The notes under the pieces were generated by a model. That model searched no databases, had not been told where the DNA came from, and saw nothing but the letters and a program-made list of their open reading frames with translations. Made by a program: the position numbers and the translations under genes. Source: Terramyces sp. JEL0728 (Eukaryota > Chytridiomycota > Chytridiomycetes > Rhizophydiales > Terramycetaceae). Taken from it: DNA of 64,000 bases. Shown here one piece after another: positions 11,263-22,270 of this stretch. Numbering within the stretch: position 1 is the first letter of the stretch; each line of letters starts with the position of its first letter. Location: NCBI GenBank assembly GCA_027603945.1, contig JADIIU010000033.1, positions 62,001 through 126,000 of the forward strand. The letters run 5' to 3'.

Positions 11263-12750
11263 TTATTCAGTCTTTTTCTTTAGTTTCTTTTGCTCCTTTT
11301 CAAGTCGTTGTAGTTCTTGTTCGAGACGCAACTTTGCTTCTTCAGACCTCTCGCCTTTAGCGTGTAAACGCTCCATCTGAATACCTTTCTTCACCACCAC
11401 GTAAAATCCATATATCAAGATAAAGAAGCCAGCGTACCACGTATACCCACGCACAAACCCACCAAACTGCATATGCTTAATAAACTGCTCTTCATCAAGA
11501 AGTTTGTTTTCACTTTCATTGATTATTTTCCTTTCTAATTTCTGGAAATCTTGCACAATTTGGATTGATTCAGACAATCGATGGAATCCATTCATTAAGG
11601 CTACCAATTCGGCGCGAGTAAGTTTGAAATCTCTGGGACTAGATTAAATAGAAATTACTCTTGATCCAGCGAAAACAAGACTTTCAGAGCAGTTCCCAAG
11701 CCAGTAATTTGAATCTTTCCCCATAATCTACATTTTTCACAGCCAACGCAATCCATTATTTCTGAAATATTCCTAAACTGTTGCTTAAAGTCGTGTTTGA
11801 AAGTCTGTGTTAGCAAGAGATACTTCATATTCATTGGCAAACAGAATTGTCTCATCAAAAGTCATCGGGCACGAATTGACTGCTTCGATCACTTTGTCGA
11901 CGTTTTTCTATTTTAATCATTTAATTACAACTACAATTGCTTCGTCGCCACTCCCCTCGCAGAATGGATGATTGGCAAGATACGGTGTAAGTTTAGATAC
12001 TGCTCTAACCATAACTGCCCAAATGAAATTCAAGTTTTCTATTCTATGTGGAAAGTCGCCTACTCTGTTCCTATAACACTCCTCGCTTCTGAACCATTCG
12101 CCAGTGGTTCTATCGAGCCATTCATTGCAGATGTGGAGTGAAATGGAAGTGTGGAGGCCAGAAATAAGTTTAAAAAACGTCTGTTTTTCCACACACAGGT
12201 CTAGATATGTAAGTGGATTGGATGTAACATCAAAACAATTCTCATTGTAAATTGAAGACCAAACCCTTGCGGCACTCTCTCCAGCGTATCCAGTATACCT
12301 TTCCTGATTCTTCAACAAATTAATATATACTCCATCTGCATTAGTAAAGCTGACCTGAATCTGATAGGTCTTCCAAGACACAGAAATCTGATTCGTCAAT
12401 ATCCTGACACTTTTTTACGAATTGGAATGACTGCGAAGGGGTGTAATCGACAAATGATAGCGCTTCCTTTTTCCATTCAGGCGGGACTTCATCTTCTTGG
12501 GCTTCACGAACTGTGCAATCTTTAAGGTTGCATAATTGGTCTTCCCTCCAAAACTTGCATTCCTTGTGCAGATTTGCCTACGTTAAGGTTCTGCTACTTT
12601 GTAGTATCGAAATACTGATGTTTTCACAAGCTGATTCAAGATTGGCAGCAGCTCATCGTTGGTGGATATAATTGCATCCTTGGAGCAGATGGCTGACGCT
12701 TGGATAAATCCTTGGGCAAGTGCAGTGCTAATCAGCAAGACGGGCTTCAT
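11263..12750 (-). CDS. ERO1: ER oxidoreductin 1, membrane-anchored, with dilysine ER-retrieval tail
   Basis: Spliced product of about 462 residues from six exons. Introns at 12578-12597, 12336-12354, 11908-11928, 11805-11823 and 11639-11658. A signal peptide ([15 protein letters not shown]) is followed by the shuttle-cysteine region, [33 protein letters not shown], the FAD-site disulfide [19 protein letters not shown], and [22 protein letters not shown]1 reoxidises PDI with O2 via FAD. After the catalytic domain comes a predicted TM ([15 protein letters not shown]), a Lys/Glu coiled coil, and a C terminus ending KKTE, a KKxx retrieval signal for a type I ER membrane protein. That tail is unusual for ERO1. 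Intron 2 begins GTCAG. Confidence 0.95.
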
Positions 12751-13080
12751 TGTGAAAAGGTAAAAAACAATTGAGTTTTATAATTAGTGGTGCAATTTGA
12801 TTGGTCCAAATTTGTTGCAAAAGTCTAAAACGGCGGCTGGTAACTCGCACACCAGAGAGCATATTCTAATATGGGGGCACAATGGAAGGATGAATTTTAC
12901 CGCCAATGTAAGTCGAATCGAGTGCTGAATGGCACCAAATCCAATGGCAAGAACTCACTCTGAATGAGTAATAATTGCATCATGAATATTAGGAATTGTA
13001 GGTTGTGAACAAACTAAAGATATCCATTAGCTCAATTCATCAGAATGATTAACTTTTTTAAAATGAATTCAATTTTTCTA
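12751..13080. other. intergenic, ERO1 promoter side
   Basis: 330 bp between the ERO1 start and the stop of phosphoesterase 1, both on the minus strand. Apart from the ERSE-like element at 12786-12804 I see no gene or RNA here. Confidence 0.5.
12786..12804 (-). promoter_or_regulatory. ERSE-like element upstream of ERO1
   Basis: On the ERO1 strand the sequence reads CCAAT, nine bases, CCACT. The metazoan ER-stress response element is CCAAT-N9-CCACG, so this matches nine of ten fixed positions with exact spacing, 36-54 bp before the ATG of a classic ER-stress target. It could be chance; fungal UPR usually uses a Hac1 site instead. Confidence 0.35.
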
Positions 13081-14401
13081 TTAGAATTGAACGACCGATG
13101 GCAAAGTCATTGGGCAATCGGTTCTAGGAGTGTCCAACAAGTATGATTCAAAATTACCAGCCCAAGATTCACGCTTGGTCAGTGCAGGGGAGGTCAATTT
13201 AAAGATTGATCTCAAAGTAGCCGGAATGGATGCATGGGTGAATTGACTGTCAGATTGAGGGCCGTTTGGCTCATGAATAACCTGGCCTTTTGGGATCCAT
13301 GGAGAGACAATGGTTACTGGAACTCTAACCCCGAGTCTATCAAAGCTGTAAACTACTCCGCTGTGGTTTGGATCGTTAACGGTAATACCGTCTGGGTTTG
13401 GAGCCTTTGGTGGAGGAACATGGTCATGGAAACCACCTAAATTAACAGATTTCTTACCGTGTTCATCATAAGTAATCAAAAGCAAACTTGAACTCCATTG
13501 CGGAGAAGCTCTAAGGGTTTCATAAATTTGCTTAATAAATGCTTCAGCGTTAGAATATGGAGAAGATCCAGAATGGCCATCAGTGTAAGAATTCTTGTTT
13601 TGAGGCAGAGTTCCATATGTTGGCTCCAGGAAGGTGTAAGATGGAAGGTTTCCTGCTTTAGCATCAGATTTAAAGTTGGAGAATGATTGGATGTTGCTGT
13701 TGAAGCGAAGATTGCTTAGACAGTCAATAGACGGTGGGTTTTCTTGGTAGTATGCTTTCCAAGTTAAACCTGCATCAGACAAATCTTGGAAAATTGATCT
13801 GCAGCCATTTCCAGAAATGACCTTGCTGTTGTCGTACCATCCATTTGAGGTAGCGCAATGAGCAGATACTCTATTGGGTTGAGTAGGACCTTTGCGTTAA
13901 TAAATTTGAACCTGGAACGGCAGCAAACCATTTGTCAAAAATAGTGAATTGTTTTGCCAAAGTCGTTTGGATTGGGATGTTTGCTGGATCAAATGATGCC
14001 ATGACTTGTTGCAAGTCTTGAATAGGTGCACCACTCAGCGCGCCAATTCTAGCTTGTTGTACAAATCCATTCATCGGCGCAACAGGTGGAAGAGCAGCAG
14101 TAGGATCGTTAGTTCCATAGATTTCATTGGTAGTTTCATAGTACTGGTGGTCAGGATCATATTTTGAAGTAGATGGAAGATTTGGTGCAGTGCAAGCCTT
14201 GCCAGAAGTCTGATCGTTGACATTAACGTAATTGCAAATTGGAGCTTTACCTACCAAGTTTTCAATATCGCTGGTGTGGTTTAAAAACCCAAACACAGTG
14301 TCAAAGGATCTGTTTTCCAACATGACGTGTATGACATTTTTAACACCGTGTGCTGCTGCTAGCCCAAAGAAGAGTGAATGGTGCATGAGATAAGGAAGCA
14401 T
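13081..14401 (-). CDS. secreted phosphoesterase family protein 1 (phospholipase C/acid phosphatase type)
   Basis: About 432 residues. A signal peptide (LPYLMHHSLFFGLAAAHG) leads into IHVMLENRSFDTVFGFL, the metal-binding start of the PF04185 phosphoesterase family that includes bacterial phospholipase C and fungal acid phosphatases. Further family motifs: APMNGFV, FTIFDKWFAAVPG, SLLLITYDEHG, HVPPPKAPNPDGI, RLGVRVPVTIVSPWIPKG and FTHASIPATLRSIFKL. After DEHG it reads KKSVNLGGFHDHVP where the paralogues have GGFFDHVP. One 22-nt intron joins VPG to PTQPN near 13883-13904. It would act on phospholipids or phosphomonoesters outside the cell. Three paralogues lie at 60-64 kb. A TATA-like TATAAAAA lies only about 13 bp upstream of the ATG. 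Confidence 0.9.
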
Positions 14402-14663
14402 AGATCTTGCTAGTTTTTATATCTTTTGGATTGTCTATTACCAGTCATACGGCCGAGCTAACCAGGAAAAACGTGGTAATACAGAGTAGAGGTCAGTTGC
14501 ATATCTCACGTTTGTAGAACGTTTCTTTAATTCGGAAAGTCAGACTGCGGTAAAGTAGTCGCGTGAACGATCGGCAAAGAGATTATCATTAATGCTCCAC
14601 AGATGGAGAAAAGCCACCTGAAAGAGTGTAAATAATAATAATCCGTTTTTCGTGGAATTAGGT

Positions 14664-15684
14664 ATGCCATTCCAAGATAACGACCCGCTATTTGCCTGGG
14701 GAGTAATCTGTATATCTTTTGAAACGATTGCAGCCTTGTCCGTCGTATGGTCACTATATTCAATATTGTTTAGACGGAAACAGATAATAATCTATACACC
14801 ATATTTGATATTGCTGCAGATCACCAATATTGTACAGATTATATGCTCGGTGGATTACTTGTTTGATTCACCTCTTTGGAAATTTGAATTGGTCGTGTTC
14901 CTTTGGACGCTGGTTACAATGTGCATATACTATCTCAATTTACAAGTGCTTGGAATTTTTGGAATATTTAAGCCAACTGTAATCACTGTGGACAGAATTA
15001 ATACAGCCAAGGTTCTCGCGGTATTTTTTGGAATGGTTGTTTTGACTTTTCGTACTCTGGTGTGGGTGTTGAATGCAGGAGAAACAGATAATTTCCTTCA
15101 TACAGTAATCTATGTTAATCTAGTTTACCTCTGTATGCGCGCTTAGCTACACCTTTGTTGGGATATTATACGATAATATCCAAGCAGTGTGCCTAACTAC
15201 CATGGTTTATTCACAGCAGCTATTCCCAAACGTAGAAGAAAAAACAATACTGCGGAATTCTATTCTAGTGATTATTTCTTGTTGTGTAATTGACTACATT
15301 GCTGTCGCAATATTTTTGGTAATCAATTATACGGATTTAGTTGACGCAAATTACTACAATCTTTCGTCATTGATGGCTTCATCTGCGCTTGCAATTCATT
15401 CTACAATAATGCTGATGGTTTTTAATCAATTGGTAACGCTGGCATTCAGCAGGAGGATACACATACCGACACTTGGAATAGCCAACCAAAGCACGCCGTA
15501 TTCGTTCAATAAAGGTATTACGACAAACATTAGCAGACCGAATGGCGGGATAAACTCATCAATTTGTAACTCAAAACAAGACGAGGAAGAAATTCAGCAA
15601 GTTGTGCAAGAAACCCAGATTCCTGACAATGCATTTGAAATCGAGTGGCAGTTCACTCCGCCCGAATCTGGTCTGGCTCGTTAG
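14664..15684 (+). CDS. tandem 7TM family, copy A
   Basis: About 333 residues with seven hydrophobic segments. Family landmarks: IYTPYLILLQITNIVQ (loop into TM2), YLNLQVLGIFGIF (end of TM3), GILYDNIQAV (TM5), and SALAIHSTIMLMVFNQLVTLAF (TM7). The cytoplasmic tail ends EIEWQFTPPE, the family's acidic-I-x-W motif, but with a longer extension than its siblings. One 19-nt intron lies near 15105-15123, exactly 15 codons before YDN, phase 0. Start: first ATG at 14664 (MPFQDNDPLF). I do not recognise the family; topology suggests a receptor or sensor. Divergent from phosphoesterase 1 across 262 bp. Confidence 0.8.
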
Positions 15685-15913
15685 CTTGTCTACACTATTT
15701 GTAATACCTGGTTCCAATACGTGAAATAAACTCTATCGGTTAAGAAGGGCTTTATAATATAATTACAATTACAGCGGGAGGAGAAACAGTTCTACCAGTT
15801 TTCCTTGGCAAGTTCATGGATTTTGCAGCTTTTCATCTGACACGAGTGTTTCAGGATGTGGGCTTGTTGAGGCACACCTATTTAAAACAGAGCAGCTAGA
15901 AATATCCAATTAG

Positions 15914-16861
15914 ATGGGAATAAATATAGATCAGATTGTAAATATCGCCAGTTATATCACCGTTGGATTCTCTGCTCTCTTTGGCATTTACACAATATCA
16001 ATTTTACTCAAACTAAAACACATCCAATCCTATACACCATACATGATTGCGCTGCAAATATTCAGTATAGCTCAGGTAGTTTTGACAGCGGATTTATCCT
16101 TCTTTAGCCGCATAAAGATTGAAATAATTTTGATACTGTGGGTATTGGTAACCATTGGCGCCGTATTTATAAATTTAAAGGTGCTAAAGCTATTTTCTGT
16201 GCTTTGCCCCGCATCTGTTACTGATTCAAGGATACAGATGGCAGCAGTGTTCTTTTTTGGTTTAGGAATGATCCCAGTTGCTATGCGATCAACAATAATT
16301 ATCTTCAATATACCACAAACAAATTATATCAATCCAGTAATATTTCATTAATTGTAGCTGGCTGGATATTTTACTTTGGGATTTATCCTGGTCTGTTTGG
16401 TTTATGACAATATACAGGCTGTCGTGCTGACTTTGATCATTCACTCTGAAAAACAACTGCAAGGAGTAAATATTTCCAACTCTACCAAACGAGCGGTCTT
16501 TGTCATTCTCATCTGCAGTCTAATTGACTGGCTTGGCGTTACATCGCAGCTATTCAACCAATTTACAGGGATGAAGGATCGATACTATTTTGCACTGTCG
16601 AACTTCACTGCCTCTGCAATCTCAATTCATTGTTCTTTTATGTTGATGGTTTTTATCCAGCTAGTTGATCTAGCACTGTTCAAAACCAAGAAAACGTCAG
16701 AGAAGAGTTCGCTTGATATCATTTATACCGGAGCACAGCACACGAATATATTTGAAAAGATGTGCAAGAAATCTGATAATTCTTTGACAATGAATTATCC
16801 TGAACCAGTCAGACGGAAATCTGCTTTCGGAACTCTAAACTCCATTCATTGGGAAGTGTAA
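15914..16861 (+). CDS. tandem 7TM family, copy B
   Basis: About 308 residues. It shares the TM2 entry motif (SYTPYMIALQIFSIAQ), a modified TM3 exit (NLKVLKLFSVL), LVYDNIQAV in TM5, LIDWLGV in TM6, and SAISIHCSFMLMVF in TM7. The tail ends NSIHWEV at the stop, matching the family's I-x-W end. A 21-nt intron joins YINP to LAGYF at the same position and phase as copies A, D and E. A TATTTAAAA sequence lies about 35 bp upstream of the ATG. The stop codon overlaps AATAAA (TAATAAA). Confidence 0.8.
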
Positions 16862-17148
16862 TAAATGTGAATATTTCAAAGAAATGTCTGGGTCTGCATT
16901 TAATTCCAAGTGCTTGCGGATGTATTGGTTGTATTTCAGCTCAGATAAACTAATTGCCGCCGAGTTCGTATTAAGACCATTGAATCATCCCACGCACTAT
17001 GATATCAATCATGTCATCAACTGATGGGTAACTCCCTGTCATTCCACTCAGGAGTGTTTTCCCTTTTGTCATCCTACCCCCTTTGACAGGAGCCCGGATT
17101 TCTCAACAACCTGTTAGATATAAATTCGTATCGTTGCACCATTTCACC

Positions 17149-18060
17149 ATGTTTGACAATCACTTGTTTTGGAAAGTACTTTCGAATACTGCTGTAGCGC
17201 TCGCCATTGGGTACAGTCTATATACCATCAACCATCTCTTGCAAAGAAAAGTCATACAAAAGTACTCGCCTTACATGATTGCTCTTCAAGTAATCAATTT
17301 GGTTCAGCTTGGACTGACTGCAGAGATATTTATACCAACCGCAAAGAAGGAGGCTTATATCAGTTTGTGCTGGTTCCTGTCATCGTGGGGAATAGTGCTG
17401 GTTAATCTGCAGGTCTTGCGGATTTTTTCTGTAATGACATCAATAATCAGCCCTTTGACTATCAAGATAGCCAAGTACTTTCTCATCGTGTTTGGGCTCG
17501 CAACTGTTGCATTGCGTGTGATTATCATCTCTGGCCAATCACTATCGGAAACCAATATCCGAGTAATTTCAGATTACTTTGGATTGGCATTTTCGCTGCT
17601 TGCAATAATCTACGACAACTGCCAAACTATCTTTCTTACATGGCTCATCTATTCTGAACAAGTTGATAGAGGGAACAAAGATTTTGCAGTATTGCGAAAC
17701 TCAATCATTCCCATCATCGCTTGTTTGCTCGTAGATTGGCTAGGATTGGTTTCATTCCTGTTGATGAATTACACTCCACTAAAACACAGACTGCTGCACC
17801 CATTAGCTAATTTCACCGCAAGTTCGTTTGCCATTCATTCGTCAATCATGCTTATGGTGTTCAATCAGTTGGTCACTCTGGCATTTCTAAAAAAGACAAC
17901 TATAAAAGAAACCCATTCGATCACCAAACCACAGACGGATATGTTTGCCATTAAAACAGATTGCTTTAGCTACACTCGACCTCCATATATTTACCCAAAA
18001 ACTGTAAAATATTCTGAAAATAATTATGGGACGATGGATACCATCAAATGGGATATTTAA
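17149..18060 (+). CDS. tandem 7TM family, copy C (intronless)
   Basis: About 303 residues, a single exon. Motifs: KYSPYMIALQVINLVQ, VLVNLQVLRIFSVM, AIIYDNCQTIFL, LVDWLGLVSFLLMNYTPLK and FAIHSSIMLMVFNQLVTLAF. The tail ends MDTIKWDI at the stop. The position that carries an intron in copies A, B, D and E is uninterrupted here, so the intron was probably lost precisely. Start: ATG at 17149 (MFDNHLFW), with ATATAAATTCG about 30 bp upstream. The stop again overlaps AATAAA. Confidence 0.82.
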   Translation: MFDNHLFWKVLSNTAVALAIGYSLYTINHLLQRKVIQKYSPYMIALQVINLVQLGLTAEIFIPTAKKEAYISLCWFLSSWGIVLVNLQVLRIFSVMTSIISPLTIKIAKYFLIVFGLATVALRVIIISGQSLSETNIRVISDYFGLAFSLLAIIYDNCQTIFLTWLIYSEQVDRGNKDFAVLRNSIIPIIACLLVDWLGLVSFLLMNYTPLKHRLLHPLANFTASSFAIHSSIMLMVFNQLVTLAFLKKTTIKETHSITKPQTDMFAIKTDCFSYTRPPYIYPKTVKYSENNYGTMDTIKWDI

Positions 18061-18229
18061 TAAATACTATACCAATAAGACTCAAGCCTACCGCTCGTAT
18101 TTCGACTACTGGAGCACATGGTTGGGATTAGGCTTGTGTAGATCATTCGGGAACTAATGTGTTTGTGTCAAGCCCTTTGAAGCCTGTTCAATAAAACAGA
18201 AATAGGCTTAAAGAATCCGCTTCAATAAT

Positions 18230-19202
18230 ATGGACGAGACTCTGTTTGTATTTTATACCATATTCTGCTGGTTCTGGATATTAATCGCGACTCTGTTAAT
18301 ATTGTATTCGGTTGCGATTATTTTAATCCAGAAAAAGATGCACCAGTACACAAACTACATTATTTGTCTATTAATTGTAAATATTGCACAAATCTGCTTG
18401 TCGATTGCTCTTTATATAACTGCGCACAAGGATGGGTTTCGGGTGCTGATGCTATTCTGGGCAACAGTGATTATGGGCATATATCAAGTGAATTTGCAGG
18501 TGCTGTATATCTTTAGTGTGATGCGGTCTGATTTATTCATCGGATCGAAAGTCACGGTGTTTAAAATTGTAATTATTGGATACTGGATAATCGTTGAAGG
18601 CGTGGAAATAGCGGCGATTGTCTTGCAGATACCAACAAGTAGTTTATTGTGCAGGGTAATTACAGCTAAGTTAGATAAACATTTTTGCAGGGATTAGCTA
18701 CGCAGTCATTGGAGTGCTGTACGATAATTGCCAGGCAATTTACTTATTCAATCTGGTTTCCTCGCTCAAAATTAAACGAGGAAAGCAAGGGATGAATATT
18801 ATGAAGAAGGCTATCGCTACTATAGCTTTGTGCGTATTCATCGACTGGATTTGTGTTATCTCAAACTTTTACATCAACTTTTCAACTCTCAAGAATATTT
18901 TTTATAGAACTACCGTTATACTTACCAGTGCGGCCCTCTCTATCCATACTTCAATCATGCTGATCTTTTTCAACCAGCTGCTAAACTTGACACTTTCAAA
19001 ACAGAAGAGGGTTACCAGTTCTCGTATTCAGGAAAGGAAAGATTCTCTTAGTAACTTGCTGTACTTTAACCAGGAATCGTCGCTACTTGATTTGGTGGGA
19101 GATAGTTCGTCAATCGGCACTTTGGTCAGACCCAAGAGGAGTCACGATCCTACAAGAGCTTCGCTCGATACCATTGAATGGTCAGCCAGAGAATTTCCTT
19201 AA
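18230..19202 (+). CDS. tandem 7TM family, copy D
   Basis: About 317 residues, the most divergent copy. It keeps QYTNYIICLLIVNIAQ, YQVNLQVLYIFSVM, GVLYDNCQAIYL, FIDWICV and LSIHTSIMLIFFNQLLNLT. The tail is Ser/Arg-rich and ends LDTIEWSAREFP. A 19-nt intron near 18655-18673 is at the family position, 15 codons before YDN, phase 0. It has no obvious signal peptide, like its siblings, so TM1 acts as the signal anchor. Function unknown. Confidence 0.78.
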
Positions 19203-19511
19203 TAGAGTTTACCTTTTTCAAGATTTTGATTATGAATGTCTACTAGATACCGGATTTCAGAAGGCTCATGAGAAATCTGCTTTTTTCAATGGGCATGTCA
19301 GTAATCAAGTCCCTTGCAAAACCATCCCAACTTGTGGTATTGAATATAATACTCTGATTCTTAAACAACCAAAGCGCTTGGGATAGTCGTGCATTTTTTG
19401 TTTCTGGTTGTTTCGGGTATCGGCTTACTGATGTGATCTATCTGAAACAGCCCCGAACTGGAATTTGATGGGAACCAATGAATATAAGAACGCCAATAGC
19501 CTAAGGAACTC
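19203..19511. other. intergenic between 7TM copies D and E
   Basis: About 309 bp with no coding signal I trust. It ends with TATAAGAA about 25 bp before the copy E ATG, a possible TATA element. Confidence 0.4.
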
Positions 19512-20462
19512 ATGGTATCCGCAACATTAGTAACAGCTTGGAATGCATTCAACTATGTCTGTATAATCATCGGATATCTCACTACACTCAGTTCAATCAC
19601 AATCCTTTTAAAAAGAAAACATATACAGAAATTCACTCCACACATGGTTCTACTACAGCTACTAAATATTCTTCAAATGGCGTTATCCTTCCATCTATAT
19701 TACTATCCCAACGCTGTAGAGCTAGAAACTGTCATTTTTCTTTGGTCAGCAGTTACATTTGGCATCTACATGGTTAACATTCAAATTCTGGATATTTTTG
19801 GAATATTCAGACCGCATATTATTACACCGCAGAGAATATATATATTTAAAGCGGGCGTACTCCTTCTTGGAACGGTTGTATTGACTCTGCGTGCACTGGT
19901 GATCATACTGCGGTTAGAATCTTCCAGTAGCTGGCTTCATTCAGTAAATCATATCTAATTGTAGTGCGCATCATATTTTGGGTTGCTTTTCACTGTGTGT
20001 GGTGTGATGTACGACAATATCCAAGCCGTGTATTTAGTTTACCTTGTCAGTACCCATAAACCCTTACTAGGATCAGATTCATATAGACCGGTGATGAAAT
20101 GCATCACTGCAATTATTGGAAGCTGTTTCTGCGATTGGATCAGCTTGGCTTTCTTCTTCCTGATCAATTACACCACGCTAGTACCAGAGTTTTATGCAAT
20201 CTCCGAGTTGTTTATTGGAGCTGTTCTCGCGATTCATTCGTCAATGATGTTGCTGGTTTTCAACAGATTGGTCAAGCTAGCGTTCTTTCAGCCTAAAAAA
20301 CAAAATTCTAGTTTTATATCGCAAGACATTTTTACCAGCAAGAATTTGGATACCTTGTTTTCTACTTCGCTCAAGTTTCCGACTAATATTTACACATCTA
20401 CTGGTTCACGAGCACATAGAGAATCTACGGATACTATCGAGTGGGAAATTGGTGAAGTATAA
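19512..20462 (+). CDS. tandem 7TM family, copy E
   Basis: About 309 residues. Motifs: KFTPHMVLLQLLNILQ, YMVNIQILDIFGIF, GVMYDNIQAVYL, CDWISLAFFFLINYTTL, VLAIHSSMMLLVFNRLVKLAF. The tail ends TDTIEWEIGEV. A 21-nt intron joins SWLHS to CASYFG at the common position. Copy E and copy A are most alike in the TM3-TM4 stretch (IFGIF). The gene is the last of five on the same strand, spaced 150-310 bp apart, each with its own promoter-length gap. Confidence 0.8.
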
Positions 20463-20581
20463 TATGTAAATAAAGTATTTATTATATATTACTGACTTGA
20501 AACCACACAACCAGATGAGTGGTGGCCGAATACAGGCCACGGCCGATTATATCTCGGTTGCCCCATACTAATTCTTTCCAA

Positions 20582-21504
20582 ATGTCTTTTGATCAAAGCA
20601 AAGTAGTAGGATATCAATATCCAGACGAACCAGTTACTTTCAACCAACGAGAACTTATCCTGTATGCGCTTGGAATCGGTGTCCACGATTTGAAATATAC
20701 ATACGAATTGGACAAGAACTTTGCCGCATTCCCAACTTATGCACTGGTATTGCCTTTGAAAGGATCCTACTTGGACATCAATTCGTACGCAGCCCAATCC
20801 AAAAAGACTTGGGATATTCCTGGAATGCCTAAAATCAACCTCAACAAGCTTGTCCATGGGGAACAGCATTACGAAGTGTTGAATCCATTGCCTAAAGCTG
20901 GTGGGAAATTCAATCTTAAAACTAAACTGGCTGGCGTTTATGATGTAGGCAAATCAATGGTTGTCGCTACTGAATCCACTTTGGTCGATGGTAAAGGGTT
21001 GCCATTGATTAAAATGGTTTCATCTGCCTTTGTTATTGGCGCAGGCGGATTTGGAGGTAGTTGATCAGTAATGTAGGTCCACCAAAGCCTAAAGCGCAGG
21101 AAATTAAACCACCAGCGCGCCAGCCAGATGCAGTTCAAGTAGATCAAACACATCCAGAACAAGCATTGCTTTACAGATTATCAGGCGATTACAATCCGCT
21201 ACATGCCGATCCATCCATTGGAAAACGGATTGGAATGAATGGTGCTATCTTGCACGGATTGTGCACTCTTGGTATTGCTAGTGCCGCAATTTTAAAACAC
21301 TTTGCTGGAAACGATGATAAGTTGTTCAAATCTATTGGTGGAAAGTTTTCATCGCCAGTTTATCCTGGGGACAAATTGGAAACCAGAATGTGGAAAGTTG
21401 GTGGTGGCAAAGAAATTGTCATTGCATTCACTTGTTTTGTAGGTGACAAAGTAGTTTTCACTGGTGGTGTTTGTAAATTGCATTCTGCTGACGCAAAGTT
21501 GTAA
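20582..21504 (+). CDS. peroxisomal 2-enoyl-CoA hydratase 2 (MaoC/hot-dog)
   Basis: About 300 residues: an N-terminal hot-dog half (YPDEPVTFNQRELILYALG) and a C-terminal half with the hydratase-2 motif YRLSGDYNPLHADPSIG and LHGLCTLGIASAAI, as in the hydratase domain of the peroxisomal multifunctional enzyme (yeast Fox2, human HSD17B4). Here it is a stand-alone protein. The last three residues AKL form a peroxisomal PTS1 signal. It would hydrate trans-2-enoyl-CoA to the D-3-hydroxy form in beta-oxidation. One 20-nt intron after GGFG (about 21053-21072). The stop overlaps AATAAA. Confidence 0.93.
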
Positions 21505-21541
21505 TAAAGTGCGTTTATTGCAAAAGGTTAAAAACAATTAT

Positions 21542-22270
21542 TTACTTTTGTAAATCTACTACTTGCTCCTCCGTCTCTACCGGAAGGACATTGCTAGATT
21601 CACCCAGAGTTTCTGCAGATTGCGCAGTATCGTATTTGGGAGGCTTTTCTTCTGGTGGTGCATATGGAGGAAGAGGTAGCAATTCAACATCGTCCCTACA
21701 TATCTCGTACACAGTTGGATTATTAGCAGCGGCAGCCATTTCTTCATTATACATTGTCTCTTCAAGTATTCGCAGTTTTAATCGGTGATAATACATGAAC
21801 ATAACTAACGAAGCAATCAGCTGCTATTAATCAGATAATACCTCCACGATAATTACAATTGCATAGTATGAAATGTAATATCGCACTTGAGATTCTACAA
21901 TTCCTGGGCACTGATCTGGGGATTGCGATAAACTCCCGTCCGAGGACGACGTTGCTAAACATTGAGTGTACAAGTCTGATCGCAGTTGATCAAGCTGTGC
22001 AAATTCGAATATCGAAATCAACGCTGTGTCGGAAATAAAATTGCAAACAAAGTATACAACGTAAATAGTTACTGCTAGTAAATGTTCAATGCGTATTGCA
22101 CATACACCGACTATTGACATGAACAGTTGAATAAGGGTGATATATGTGGAGGAGCCCGATGTTGAGGAGCTCATTATTTCAAACGAGTAAAATATTGTTG
22201 CAATGAAAGCGATAATTAATGCTGGTCCTCTGTATGATGCTGGAGGTCTTGCTGTTGGATCCCAAGGCAT
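21542..22270 (-). CDS. four-TM membrane protein with PPxY tail motifs
   Basis: About 235 residues. Four hydrophobic segments (ALIIAFIATIFYSFEIM, YITLIQLFMSIVGVCAI, LLAVTIYVVYFVCNFIS, and one ending at LIASLVMFMYY) with a loop containing paired cysteines. The cytosolic tail carries LPPYAPP and PPKYDTA, i.e. PPxY-type sites that bind the WW domains of Rsp5/Nedd4 ubiquitin ligases. MARVEL-like topology is possible but not demonstrated. One 21-nt intron inside TM4, after VVEVE-like residues. The function is unknown; an endosomal or plasma-membrane adaptor is plausible. Confidence 0.65.

Noticed and set aside
14664..20462. The 7TM array as microbial rhodopsins.
   Set aside because: No lysine in a retinal-binding context in TM7 and no conserved TM3 carboxylate pattern; TM7 centre is IHSSIMLMVF.
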